From the NCBI GenBank assembly GCA_004335635.1, contig QAXH01005903.1, positions 44,212 to 108,211 of the forward strand: a stretch of DNA of 64,000 nucleotides, in the 5' to 3' direction. The DNA is from Chloromonas sp. AAM2. Lineage: Eukaryota > Chlorophyta > Chlorophyceae > Chlamydomonadales > Chlamydomonadaceae. Shown here piece by piece: positions 33,001 through 44,300 of the stretch (position 1 is its first letter; the number at the start of each line of letters is the position of its first letter). The notes below the pieces were generated by a model. The model saw only the letters and a program-made list of their open reading frames with translations, searched no databases and was not told the DNA's origin. A program made the position numbers and the translations under genes.

Positions 33001-35603
33001 CGCCAAGGCGTTAATGGTGCGCCGGTAACAATACCAGGTAGTGAAAGAGAGCGCGACTGCGCGATATGTGTATATATATCAAATCCTGGGATGGGGAGCA
33101 CCCAAGTCTCGACTGATCGATATCCTACCCATTGGTTCCGCGCAGCTGCTGCAAACCTTCTGGAGTGAACAGCATTACCACAATCGCCATGTCGTGTTAT
33201 TGGCCATGCGTTGTGTTTCGTCCCTGCGGTTCCAGGCCATCAGCAGCCCGACGCGTTCCACGCCGTCCTTGTCGCCGCACGTGGGGTTGAAGCAGCAGGC
33301 CGCACGCATCGACTTCAGGCATCTCGTGGCCATGGCATTCGACGGGGACGAGTGCGAGGTAAGGCAACAAGCAGACCATCCGGGTTTGGCTGGGAGTTCA
33401 AAGGCGTAGCTATTACGTGCATTCTGCAGGGTCCAGGCGACAGCAGCGCAATCAGGTTCCGTTAAGGGAGTTTCACACTGCTAGCACACTGGCTGAGTCA
33501 CCAACAGTTTATTACATGCACGAGTGTTCATGCTTGACCGCAGTTGGGCGTGTGGCGTGATGGGACAATTCTGATGGGCGGCGTGCGCCTGCGCCTCACC
33601 ATACCCAAGCAGCTGGTGCCTGTGCACAGGTAAGGCAGACATGCCTTAGAGCAGCTTGGCATTGCCAGGGAAACACTTGCTCTCCATCCAGTCTGCTTTC
33701 CATGTGGGTTCTGCCGCAACTTCCTTTAGCGTGGCTTCAGACTTCTGCAATGACTCATTTGCTTTGCTCCAGCTTCCTGACGCTTCACTTTGCGCCCTGC
33801 TTGTAGCCATGATGTCAAGCCCCACTACCTGATCTTCGGTGGCTTGGTGTTCACGACACTGACCTGCTTCTATCTCAAGGCAATGTGAGTGCAGTTTGGA
33901 CCGCATAACAGCAAATCCATTGCATCATCCCTTCCACGTGGGCCGCCACACCCTGATCATGCTGATAGCATACAGTTGATGATTGACGACGCATGCTTAA
34001 AAGCACTGCAACAACGGGCTGTTCACTTGGGGGATGCATTGGAAACTCTGGTCTTCAAATCATTGTGTATTTTTTATTTTGTCTGGTTACTTTTTATTGG
34101 TACTTTTTATTGGTGTGCTATACATGTTCATGGTTCATTGCTTTCCTCACTTCAGGTACGGTTCCAACTGGTCGCACAAGGCGCCAGTAAAGCTGTGCGA
34201 GCGGGCGCTGTGCAGCCGCATGGAGCAGGAGGGGCAGGAGTGCGTCATCATTTCAAAGGTGGGCATCCTGGCGCAGAAGCAGTGTACAAACTGCAAGTGT
34301 CACAGCTACACGGCCAGCTGCTTTGAGCCTTAGAGGGCTGTCTGTGGGAAGGGTTTGCGGATCATTTTCAGTCAGGTGCATCACTGCAGCATGTGAATGG
34401 GATGCTTGCTGCACTATTGGATATCAAGGATACCATGCACATCTGTGTGGTGCATGGCAGCTAGTTGCGACCATGTTTGCTTTGCTTCCCTCTTTGTCCA
34501 ACGCACGTGTTGCCATCGCCTCGCCGCACATCAGCTTCCCACCCTTTACATGCTTAGCTTGAGCCGGTGAGCCATAGGAGCATGTGTGTGTTTGTGTGTG
34601 TGTCGGTTTTCATTGGGAGCGTCTTGGTGCGCTATCGTTTGGAACATGTGCCGATGTGTGCATGCTGCACAGGTGTTGGCGTATGACGTGAACCAGGGGT
34701 ACCAGGACCTGGGCAACATCGAGGTGCTTCAGGTTGCGGGCGTGCCTGTGCACAACCTGGCGCACCTGGCGCACATCCTCACACACATACACCCAGAGCC
34801 CACCTCAGGGCCCTACGTGAGGCTGGATCTGCAGTGGAACAAGGTGTGGGGCTGGAGCTAGAAATGGGGTTGCACACCCGGAGAATCCAGTCAATGGGCG
34901 AGGTAGACATATTGTGACGTATCCTATGGCTGTTGCTGCCACCACTGTGAAGCGAACGGGATTGATTTCATTGTCTCTTAAGGCACTCTGCGCATGCAAG
35001 TGGCAAGCCCGCATGCTTCACTATATGATGCGGCTTACAAATGTATTGATAACATCATGGTTGCAGGTTGTGGTGCTGAACGTGCCCAAGTGCCGCGAGG
35101 CGCTGCCTGAGATCCTGGAGCAGAACTGCATCCCGGGCGCGGGTTACTACCCAGATACATTGATGCAGGTGCGAGCGCAGAGAGAGGAAAGACGTCAATG
35201 TCGGTTGTGCATCATGTTGGTAAGGGAGAGAATGATGGCAAAATGGAAGTTTCCTGGCTGTTCTGAGTGTGGCAATTGTAGACCAGCCAAGCAGTTTCCC
35301 GGCGGATTACCAGGTGGCAGGGGCCCTAGCCAGCAGGGGGTCACAAAGGACTCAGGAGGGTGGTTAGTATCATTGAGCCAGGTTGGTGATAGCGTTGCCA
35401 AGGGCATGTGTCATGTACTGGCCAGGTGGGGCCAAGGCTGGGGTACGCCAACTTGATACAACAGCTGGCCTGTCACTGATCTGCTCACAAATCACAAGTC
35501 TGTGGCACTTTCTCGCCTGCAGGGCGCACTTCAGCTGCCCGACTGCCTGCTGGAGGCAACTCAGAAAGCGCTGCTGAGCGGCATGGCAGCATGCTCGCTG
35601 TGA
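30015..35603 (+). CDS. DEG9: DEG9-type trypsin-like serine protease with PDZ domains
   Basis: Eighteen exons: 30015-30253, 30407-30449, 30524-30607, 30689-30754, 30915-31025, 31300-31326, 31523-31561, 31781-31845, 32054-32191, 32340-32478, 32747-33016, 33236-33358, 33544-33629, 33807-33884, 34156-34258, 34673-34843, 35067-35168, 35523-35603; all phases agree, 654 residues. The catalytic triad is His115 (LTNAH), Asp146 (CDIAML) and Ser225 (GNSGGP, split by an intron). Marks specific to plant DEG9-like proteases include NPNFATPWQ, VQVRKHGL, VGHECD, YPTGGDN, TKGVVSR, YTGFCSLG, HYLIFGGLVF and PGAGYYPDTL. A basic KRPR near residue 46 could be a nuclear signal, which fits the nucleolar site of the plant protein. 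A low-complexity insertion (about residues 340-405, exons 11-12) interrupts the first PDZ domain relative to plants. A TGTAA at 35887 is a likely poly(A) signal. Confidence 0.94.
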
Positions 35604-35886
35604 TAGGGCAGAGCAGTGATTACGTTACGCATTCGACCTTGTACAATATGTTACCTCTTAATCGCTCCAGTACAGGAACGGCTCCATGGCTTGTGATGTG
35701 TGCACTCTGCTTGGCAGAAGAATAGTTGGTGAGATTTGTGATAGCTGATGGGGCCAACAGCTCGTGATGCAGAAGATGGCATCAAAGGCCACACGCTTAT
35801 GGACATCACAGCATCCCTTGCCCAGTGTCTGCTAGCAGGCGCTTTGAACAGAGCGCCAAATGCCAAGGTGTAGATTTCTCTTGCCC

Positions 35887-35891
35887 TGTAA
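35887..35891 (+). terminator. candidate TGTAA polyadenylation signal of DEG9
   Basis: TGTAA, the standard green-algal poly(A) signal, 284 bp after the stop codon. Placement is plausible but unproven. Confidence 0.4.
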
Positions 35892-36708
35892 CACTAGGAC
35901 GCCGACCCGCCAGGTGGTACCGCCTTGTATCGCTTTTGTTCAGTGGATACTTCCTTCTTCCTCCTTTGCCCGCCTTTTGTGCATGTAGAGACTGTGATAG
36001 ATGCATGTCTTGCGAGATTTACTCATTTGTGACGTTACCAACCCATTCTGTGTGCTGAGGTCCAGTGCCTTGGCCGGCCCACCACCTGCCTTGCGATTCC
36101 TGACCTTCGCTTATTCTCGGCTTTGGCTTTTGCCACCTCATGTCAGCCTACCTGTCATGTACATTGCATGCACATCACTGGTATGTATGGTCAAAGTGGC
36201 CGCTTGGGGTCATGAATGCATGGTTCGGCTGCCGACTCCCTTTCGGACACTTGAGTATCCAAACAATTCAATTCCATGTACATGCAACGTACGGAATGTT
36301 GTGAAAGCCAGGACGGACGATGAGTATAGTCCAGCTGGCGCCCTGCGGAAGCCGAAGGCATGCTACAAGCTACATGTGGCTGCAGCACAGCAGTGTACCA
36401 TGTGCTGCTCAGACCCAGCATTGTCACACACACACGTATTTATGTGCAGATGTTCACACACTGATTGACCGTATCTCGCATCACCACCGCTGGCTGTGCT
36501 GTGAGTTTCAACAAACTGACTTGTTAATCGCACGTGTGGAGCGCTGCGTCATGCTAAAGGGATCGACCAATCAAATCTCAAAGCGCATATCAAACACAGG
36601 TTTTCAGTCCTCTGTGCGGATCTCTTGCATAAAGCCATCACCATGACCAGAAAGTCATCAACGCCCCATGCGACGGGGGGCCCCTAGTTAACCATGAGTA
36701 CATGCCAG

Positions 36709-36818
36709 ACTAGTAGCGCCAGGTGGGCTGAGTAGAAGCTTAGTTGCGCCCTAGTAGCGCCTTAGTGATTCAAGTAAGCTTCAGGGCGTAACTCGGCTAA
36801 GCTTCAGGGCGTAACTTG
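36709..36818. repeat. fold-back repeat cluster
   Basis: TAAGCTTCAGGGCGTAACT occurs twice (around 36775 and 36798) and its reverse complement is approximated by AGTTGCGCCCTAGTAGC at 36741. TAGTAGCGCC also occurs twice. The region could form hairpins; it may be the remains of a small inverted-repeat element. Confidence 0.55.
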
Positions 36819-36992
36819 AGGGTTATCAGGTAGTTACAGGCGGGCACTGACTGCCTTGTGTCAAATGCTACCAGGATTCAACTAGGGCTCAACTAGCGTC
36901 GTAAACCAGGGGCTGCCTAGAACAGCAACGGTAACTCAAGTGGGTTCAACGAAAAAAAGGTTGGCCTCAACAAAGGCCTCTTGTGGCGGGCA

Positions 36993-37162
36993 AGGTAGGC
37001 TTGAGGCCAGAGCGCCGGTCTGCAGCTTCAACCGTACTGAGCAATGGGCACACTGTCTCATTGCATGCACTATCACTTGTACAGTCATTGAACTTCTGTC
37101 AGATGATTTTCACACCCACCCTGCAAACAGGGTTGAACACAACCTGCAGCTTGCCAGGTCAT
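36993..37162 (+). repeat. 170-bp interspersed repeat, copy 1
   Basis: Aligns without gaps to 39431-39600 with nine differences (about 95 percent identity), eight of them transitions. Both start AGGTAGGCTTGAGGCC and end GCTTGCCAGGTCAT; flanks differ. Confidence 0.92.
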
Positions 37163-38519
37163 TGAATCAACTGAAGTGCCACCGAGTGGGCTACCAATGA
37201 CAGAACCAACACAACGTCCAAAAGCAAGCTATCATCGACCCTGCCTGTATGATGCGTAATCTCGAGGTGTTGTAGATCGCCCAGACCTAGTGGAGCCCTT
37301 GACACGTGGTCCGTGGGATGCAAAAGGCTGCCCGCCGGTAGCAGGCACTCTCAGCTGTGCTCGTGGTGCAGTAATTAGGATGTGCCATGAGTGCGCACAG
37401 GCAGGGCAGCGTGTGTCATGAGCATGCACTGAGCAAACACTGCCGTTAAGTATAAGCATGCAGTGTGTATCGTGTGTACATACCTTGTACCCTTGCCGCT
37501 GTTGCCGTATCTACCCTGGGGGGCCAGCAACTCAGGTTCACTAAAACTGAATGTGACTAAGATCCAACTGCCACAACAGACCAACAAGGACGTACAGCAA
37601 GCAGAGCTGCCATGAGCTTGCAGAAGCACTGTACAGACTGCTTGCGGCAGCGGCAGGCCTTGGGAGCGAGGTTTGCAAGTTGATCGACGGGTTTGTCAAC
37701 GTTGGCCGAGTTGGTCAACGTTGACTCGGAGTTGAAGTTCTGACCCAGGTCTGACTACACTCGCTCCCAAGGCTCCCGGGCCAAACTTATAAGGTTTCCA
37801 ACGGTATGATATCCCGGAAGCGCCACCATATGTTAGCATAAGCTGAATGTTTTGGTATACATCTGCACTGAGAGTGTTCTCAGGAGCCAAAGATGGCATG
37901 AAAGCTGTAGTTGGATCAGCTGAGAAAACACTAACAGGGCAGAAGCCTACGACCTAGTGTCCGGACTGTGCATACGCACTCCACTGCCCTCTCCACTGCC
38001 CTGCCTTAAATGGTATTCCCTTGCAGTATCTCTTGACCGTCAGTTTGCTGTGCTTATCATGTCCGTAACGTGAATGTGTACAGACAGCCGTGAACGAGAG
38101 ATGTGTACGTGCTGACTATACGGATCATCAGGTGGAACGCAAAGGGCAGACGGTGTGGAAGCTGGGCCTAGAAATGCCGTATCGCGGGCAGGTTCCACAG
38201 ACTGGCTTGCCTGTGGTCGCATTCTTGGGACAACAAACGCGACAAGTATAATGACTGGTTGATTGAGATTCAAGGCTTTCTTGCCTCAGGTCGTGCAGAA
38301 GCAAAGTGGGAAGTTCGTCATTCGTAATTTCCGGTACTTTTCTTTAGCAACCGCTTTTCAGTGTTTCCCGGTCGCATCACGAAGTTTGCAAGTGATGGAT
38401 GCTGCCGATTGGTTTTCGCGCAATGCGTTTTCAACTGAATGCTTGACTCACATTGACAGGGGTGACTCGCTTCGCTTAGGGTTGACGTGGACGTTGCAAT
38501 CCCATCCGCATCTTTCGTG

Positions 38520-41325
38520 ATGTGGGCACACGGCTGGCCATGCTGGCTGGCTTTGCTTTTCTTGCGAGACTGTGCAACATCCGCGGACACCTCGTTGCGA
38601 CTCAATCATCTGCAGGTGAGCCCAGCTTGGAATGCCACGACCCTCGGGAGTTCCGGGCATGTGTGGGCCCGTCCCACGCACGCCATTCCCTTTTCAGATC
38701 ATCCATTCGCCTTTTAACAGGCAAAAGACGCTGACACCATGGTCATAACACATAACCTGGATATCCTGTTTGGCATGTGAAGGGGGATGGTTACGTATGA
38801 CAGAAGCCACGTGTAGGGTGTCCAGGACAGCTGACCCAGACAACGTTGCGCCCCTCTTGTTGCAACAGCTAAATAGGGAAGGAATTGATGAGGGTGATGG
38901 CAATCTATGCACCAGATTTTGGTGATGGCAATCGATGCTATGACCACAGCACCACGAATTCAATGTGATGTGATGCAAGCCGCTGCGCCCTACCAGTGCT
39001 GCTCGCAGGCCAAATTACACAATGTTCTTGCTACCAACAGAAGCGCACATAGAGCTCCTTTCCCTGTCTTCAACTGGCATGCCAAAAGGCGTTCCACTGC
39101 TTCTGTGCTGGTGTGTGCAGACGCTCCATGCACACAATTCCTACCACAGATGCCCAGTACCCAGCATGGTGGCGCTGTTCAGCAGGTACGCCAGCCTGTG
39201 CGAGTGGCAACGGTCGGCCTCAATTGTAGCTGAAGTACAGCAAAATGGGACTGTGATACAACAGCGGTCGCTAGTGCGCTGCTATGGATCAGTGGAACTG
39301 AAATGCTGGGTTCCCATTATTCATGTAAGGCGACGACTGTCCCTAGCCACTTGGGCCGCTGCTGGCATACGCATGACGAATGTGCCCATGCATGTGATGC
39401 CCTGCAGCCCCATTGGAGAGGCGGTGGTCCAGGTAGGCTTGAGGCCAGAGCGCCAGCCTGCAGCTTCAACCGTACTGAGCAATAGGCACACCGTCTCATT
39501 GCATGCGCTATCACTTGTACGGTCATTGAACTTCTGTCAGATGGTTTTCACACCCACCCTGCAAGCAGGGTTGAACACCACCTGCAGCTTGCCAGGTCAT
39601 ACTTGGATGGCAAAATGCACTGGCTGGTGCTTGCGTGGTCTTGCTTACAATGGGTTTCACACCACTCGGTGCGATATTTTTCCAGACAGGCTGCAGCTTT
39701 CCATGTCATGCTTCGCTGAATGACAGGGCACTGTGATCAATTCCTAGTGTAGCCCTTGGTGATGTGCGTTGCCGAGCACGTGGCTTGCTACAGACATGAC
39801 AGCGCAGCCTTCATAATGTACGGCCTAGTCCTGGAACCCACGCACAGGCTTTGATTGCCAGGCCACACACAGGCCAAGGCAGCACTATCAGTATAGCAAG
39901 CCCCCGGCTCTTTGGAATCCAGTCATTATCTGCCAGAGTTCAATGGGCTCTACAAGTAGCAAACTCATTGGCTGTCCGTCCACATTCGTGTTGTGTGTGC
40001 GTCTCTGTGGGAGTGCCCAAACGATTGGGAAACCCTGAAGCGCATGCATGTCCGCCATCATGCTGTGTGCGTGTCTCTGTGTGAGTACAGGCACTTCAGG
40101 ACTCAGGGCGGCGTGACATACTCCCCGAGGCGCTGTCCTACGGCCACGGGCCGCTGCTCTCACTGGTCAGTGACCTGGGCGTGAGGTCGCTGGAACTGGA
40201 CGTCGTGTTTGACCCGGATGGGGGTGAGTGGCCACAACAGGTGGCAGACAGAGAGTTAGGGCATGGATGGTTCGGCGTCCTCTCACAATTGTAAAGTGTG
40301 TTTGTCATGGGCAGCAATCAAGCTCAGGATAAGGGCCTAGTCCGAAACTGTCTGTCGTTTTGCAGTCAAACCGTTACTGTTACTATTGGTTCCACTCTTG
40401 GCCAGAGTGTGTAAGGCACAAGACTGTTGGCAGGCCCGGCATGCATGAGCGCTGGCCAGATGCTACATGACGTGGTTGCTGGGACTACAGGGCCTGAGAG
40501 CAGCATGCAGGCCTTTTGAGGCAAAAGAAAGATGTTTGCCAGTTCTGGAATAATTCTTTTGTCCTGCACTGAAACCATTGGTAGTTTGAAACTCCACAGT
40601 GCTGATCTACGGCAGCACAACCACCAAATCTACGCAGGCAGGGAGCGAGCAGTAGCACGATATTGAACACATTAAGCTGCACAAGCTCGCACACGCAGGC
40701 TGCAGACAGGTCCTGCACGCTGTACTGGTACTGATGTCACAGGTCCTAAGGCCAGGCCACACAGAGTATACCAACCAGGTGCCCGACAACCCACACAACA
40801 GAACATACAGACAATAGCCTCAAGACAAGCACTCCTGGTCATTGGAAAAGAGCAACACATCCGCACCAGGTATGCCAGCATAAGATTGCTAAATTAACAA
40901 TGGTGGATATGCAGTCCAACCTAAACCAGCACCTAAAGTGCTTAAGAGTCACTGTCACCATCTGTCCAATGTGTCCAATGTGCGTCCGATGAAAACTATC
41001 GTGGTGGCGACTTACCTTGCAAACTTCTGAAGCCAGTATGCCAGTATGGCAGACATGACCCATCACGCTAACCATTTGCAGACAAAGTGTGACGGCGGTT
41101 CTGGTTCATGACTTAGATAACATGTCAGGAGGTTGTTTGTCCCAGAAGTGGCACGACAACTGGAGGCGCCCTCAATATCTCCCACTTTGTAACAAACCCA
41201 GTGGAACCGTGAGACACACAAGAATTGTCCCAGAACTGGCAAACTTCTTCTTTTTGCGGCTGTGAGTGCCGTGCCTTGTTACCAGTGTCCTTGGCAATTC
41301 TGAACTCAAGAGCCTGCCATGGACC

Positions 41326-41363
<38 letters not shown>

Positions 41364-44300
41364 TCAGTGAGTGTAAATGTGGGTGTGTACGTGTATTTCT
41401 TGCAGGGCGGTATGGCTACAGGGCCGGTCCCAAGATATCTGCAGCCCTGAAGCTGGCGGATGACAGCGCACAGAAGGGGGGGCCGGAGCTGTTCACACCA
41501 GGGTAAGATTTGGTGTACTGGCGTTGGTGTGCAACTATGTGCAGCGGTTATGGCAACATGTGCTTGACAATCACATGGTGCCCTATGGTGGTGGTAAGCC
41601 CGCCGCCAGACCTCGTCTGTTGTGACAGCGTGTGTCCCATAACCGCATGGTGATATGGTGTGCTGCAGCGGGCAAGAGAAGCGTTGTCAGCTCATGTGCG
41701 GCCTGTCACGCGTCCTGTCCTGCTGTGTGTTTGATTGCCGCGCTGAGCAGGGCGTGACTGCTGTGCTGTGCTCTGCTCAGGTCCAAGGTGCTGCACATAC
41801 CTGACCTTGACTTCCAATCCACATGCGACAGCCTGGTCTCATGCCTGGCACCCATCGCCACATGGAGCGCGGCCAACCCCACGCACGCCCCGCTCTTCAT
41901 CGCTATAGAAATCAAGGTAAGGCACAGCATCATGCTAGCACCTGCAGCAGCACCAGCACTCACACAACTGCTGTACGAGCCCTCAGCACATAGCTCAGTC
42001 ATACAAGCTGGCTGGCTCAGGCGTCCAGTGCACCCTGCCGCACAGCACCCTGTACTGTGCAGTGACGTCCCCCACCATATGGTGAGTCCTACAGGCTTGT
42101 GATGCAGCTTGAGGCCTATGATATCCTGTCTGATTCTCAACCACAAGCTGCTGCTGCTGTGAGTGAGTGAGTGAGTGAGTGATTGAGTGTGTTTTCATAT
42201 CTGTGCGCAGTCCTGGAACCCTGAGTCCTACATTGGGCCTGTGCAGCTCGGTCTGGTCAACTCGCTGCTCAGGTTCGCCCGCGGCAACCCCGAGAGCTTG
42301 GCCAGCACACCAGCGCCAGACGTGGCCTATCTGTACGCACTGCAGGACGAAATCCTGACTGTGTTTGACAGGTGGGCAAGGCCGTGTTGCTGTAATCTCA
42401 GTGTTCTGTCATTGCCCAATGATCGTGTTGTGACAGGGTCTCCGGTGGACATCCTTTTGTCATTGGGTAACACACAGAAAGCAGTACAATTGTACATGCA
42501 TGCCACGAGGACTTGAGCCCACCTGGGCACTGACCTGCGCTTGATCCGCCCCTTGTCTCCGACTGCGCGCCTGTGTTCCATTCACCCCTTTCTCCCGATC
42601 ACCTGTGCCCGAACCCCACACACCAACGGTGCCCGAACCCCACACACCAACAATGAACCAACATACAATCAAACAGCCTCATTGGCATGGTGTTCTTCTG
42701 TGTGAGTAGCACCGTGTATGCCTGGTCCTGCCTTACAGGTCGCAGGTCTTCACTCCGGACGAGTTCCGCGGCAACTACTCATCCCTGCAGGAACGCATTG
42801 CACAATCTGGTGTGTGATGCTGAGTGCTCCCAGCCGACCGCACCATACGCACTGCTTTCATTTGCCGCGCCACACACACACTCATGCCACGTGGTTGTGT
42901 CCGTTTCTAACTAAGCTGGTTGGATTGCGGCGCACACAGCAGCATCCAGAACCGCTGTAACACTGGAGTTTTCTGTGCTACTGCAGTCCGTACAGACTGG
43001 GCCAGCTGGGCCTCTGAATTGCAAGTTACTGCTGCAGTTGCAATGGCCTTCATTTCTGTCCGTGGCTCTGCCCCAACTTGTTGTTTTGCACCGCGCTAGG
43101 CCATTAGACAGGCTAGAACGGACCACTCTCCCGAACCTGCAAAGTCCCGCAGACCTTGCAGACACACTTGGCCATGAGTTGTGTCCGCATCTGGGCACCA
43201 ATTGGGTCTTGCAATTCTGTCCGTACCACTGTGACTGGCCGCCAGGTCCATGTCACACTGCCCAAAGTTTGATTTGATCAATCACCTCTGGACGCAGGTT
43301 GGCCCTTGCTGGACGATCTGCGTGGCCATGTGTTCTTCCGAGCGCTGGGGTCAGGCAGCTACATGCGCCTGCTTGAGGAAACGTGGCCGGGCGGCAAGGG
43401 CGCGCTGCTCTTCAGGGAGGAATACGTGTGTAAGTGGAGGCAGGAGGACAGGAACGTGAATTTCACTTGTTGAGTTCGATGGCCGTCTTGGGGCCCCAGT
43501 GTTGGCATCCCGGCTTTGGAGATGAACTCACGATTTCTGAAGCACAAGGCAGTTCCACGTCACGATGAGATCAGCAAAACGGAAGCCAGCAACTGTTAGG
43601 AGCTGGACCCCCCTGTACTGGGCCTACTCGTAGTACATAGGAGTCGAGGCAGTTGCCTTACAATGATCAATTCCTAGCCATTTTAAATACCCAGACTTGA
43701 ATAGTAAGGTAAGAAACTCACAGACGTGAGCCCAATTACTGTTGGATGCTAGTTTCATGATAGTTGTGGCACTTGGCGGGCTGTCCGTGCCTTCTCTCGA
43801 AGCCCTCGACATTTCAGTCACCGCCTGTTGCTTGTACCGCCTGTTGCGCGGTTGCTTGTCAAGATGCTTGGCAGGGGGCTGTCTGTGCGTACATACGTTT
43901 GTGTGTTGTTTTCAGGTCCCTCATTCTCTGCCTGTCACGTGGCTGGCCGCTGCAGATGGTCTGCCGTATGTTCCTGGAGCCGGCACCGTGTTTGCATCCA
44001 TCGACTGGGGTGTCAATGGGCTGCCAGGCATGCTGAACCGGACGGCTCTGGCCGAGATGGGCGTGCCGCTGGATGACAGTGCCATGAACGACGACCACCG
44101 GCGCATTGTGGTGGGTGGCGGCATGAATGCGACCGGGGGGCCAAACACCAACATATGCAGTTGATGCAGCTCCAGGACAAAAATTTGTAACGAAACACAC
44201 GTTTTTCCAAGTATTGACGCACTGGTGAAGCCCAGCTTCTAGTCTCGTATGATGCACCCTCCCACCACTGCACATCCTGACCATTGCAATGCAAGGATGC

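Larger units (their letters stand above)
35604..38519. other. intergenic between DEG9 and PLC-like gene, repeat-rich
   Basis: Holds the DEG9 3' UTR, a cluster of inverted and direct repeats (36709-36818) and the first copy of a 170-bp interspersed repeat (36993-37162). No convincing exon on either strand. Confidence 0.5.
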
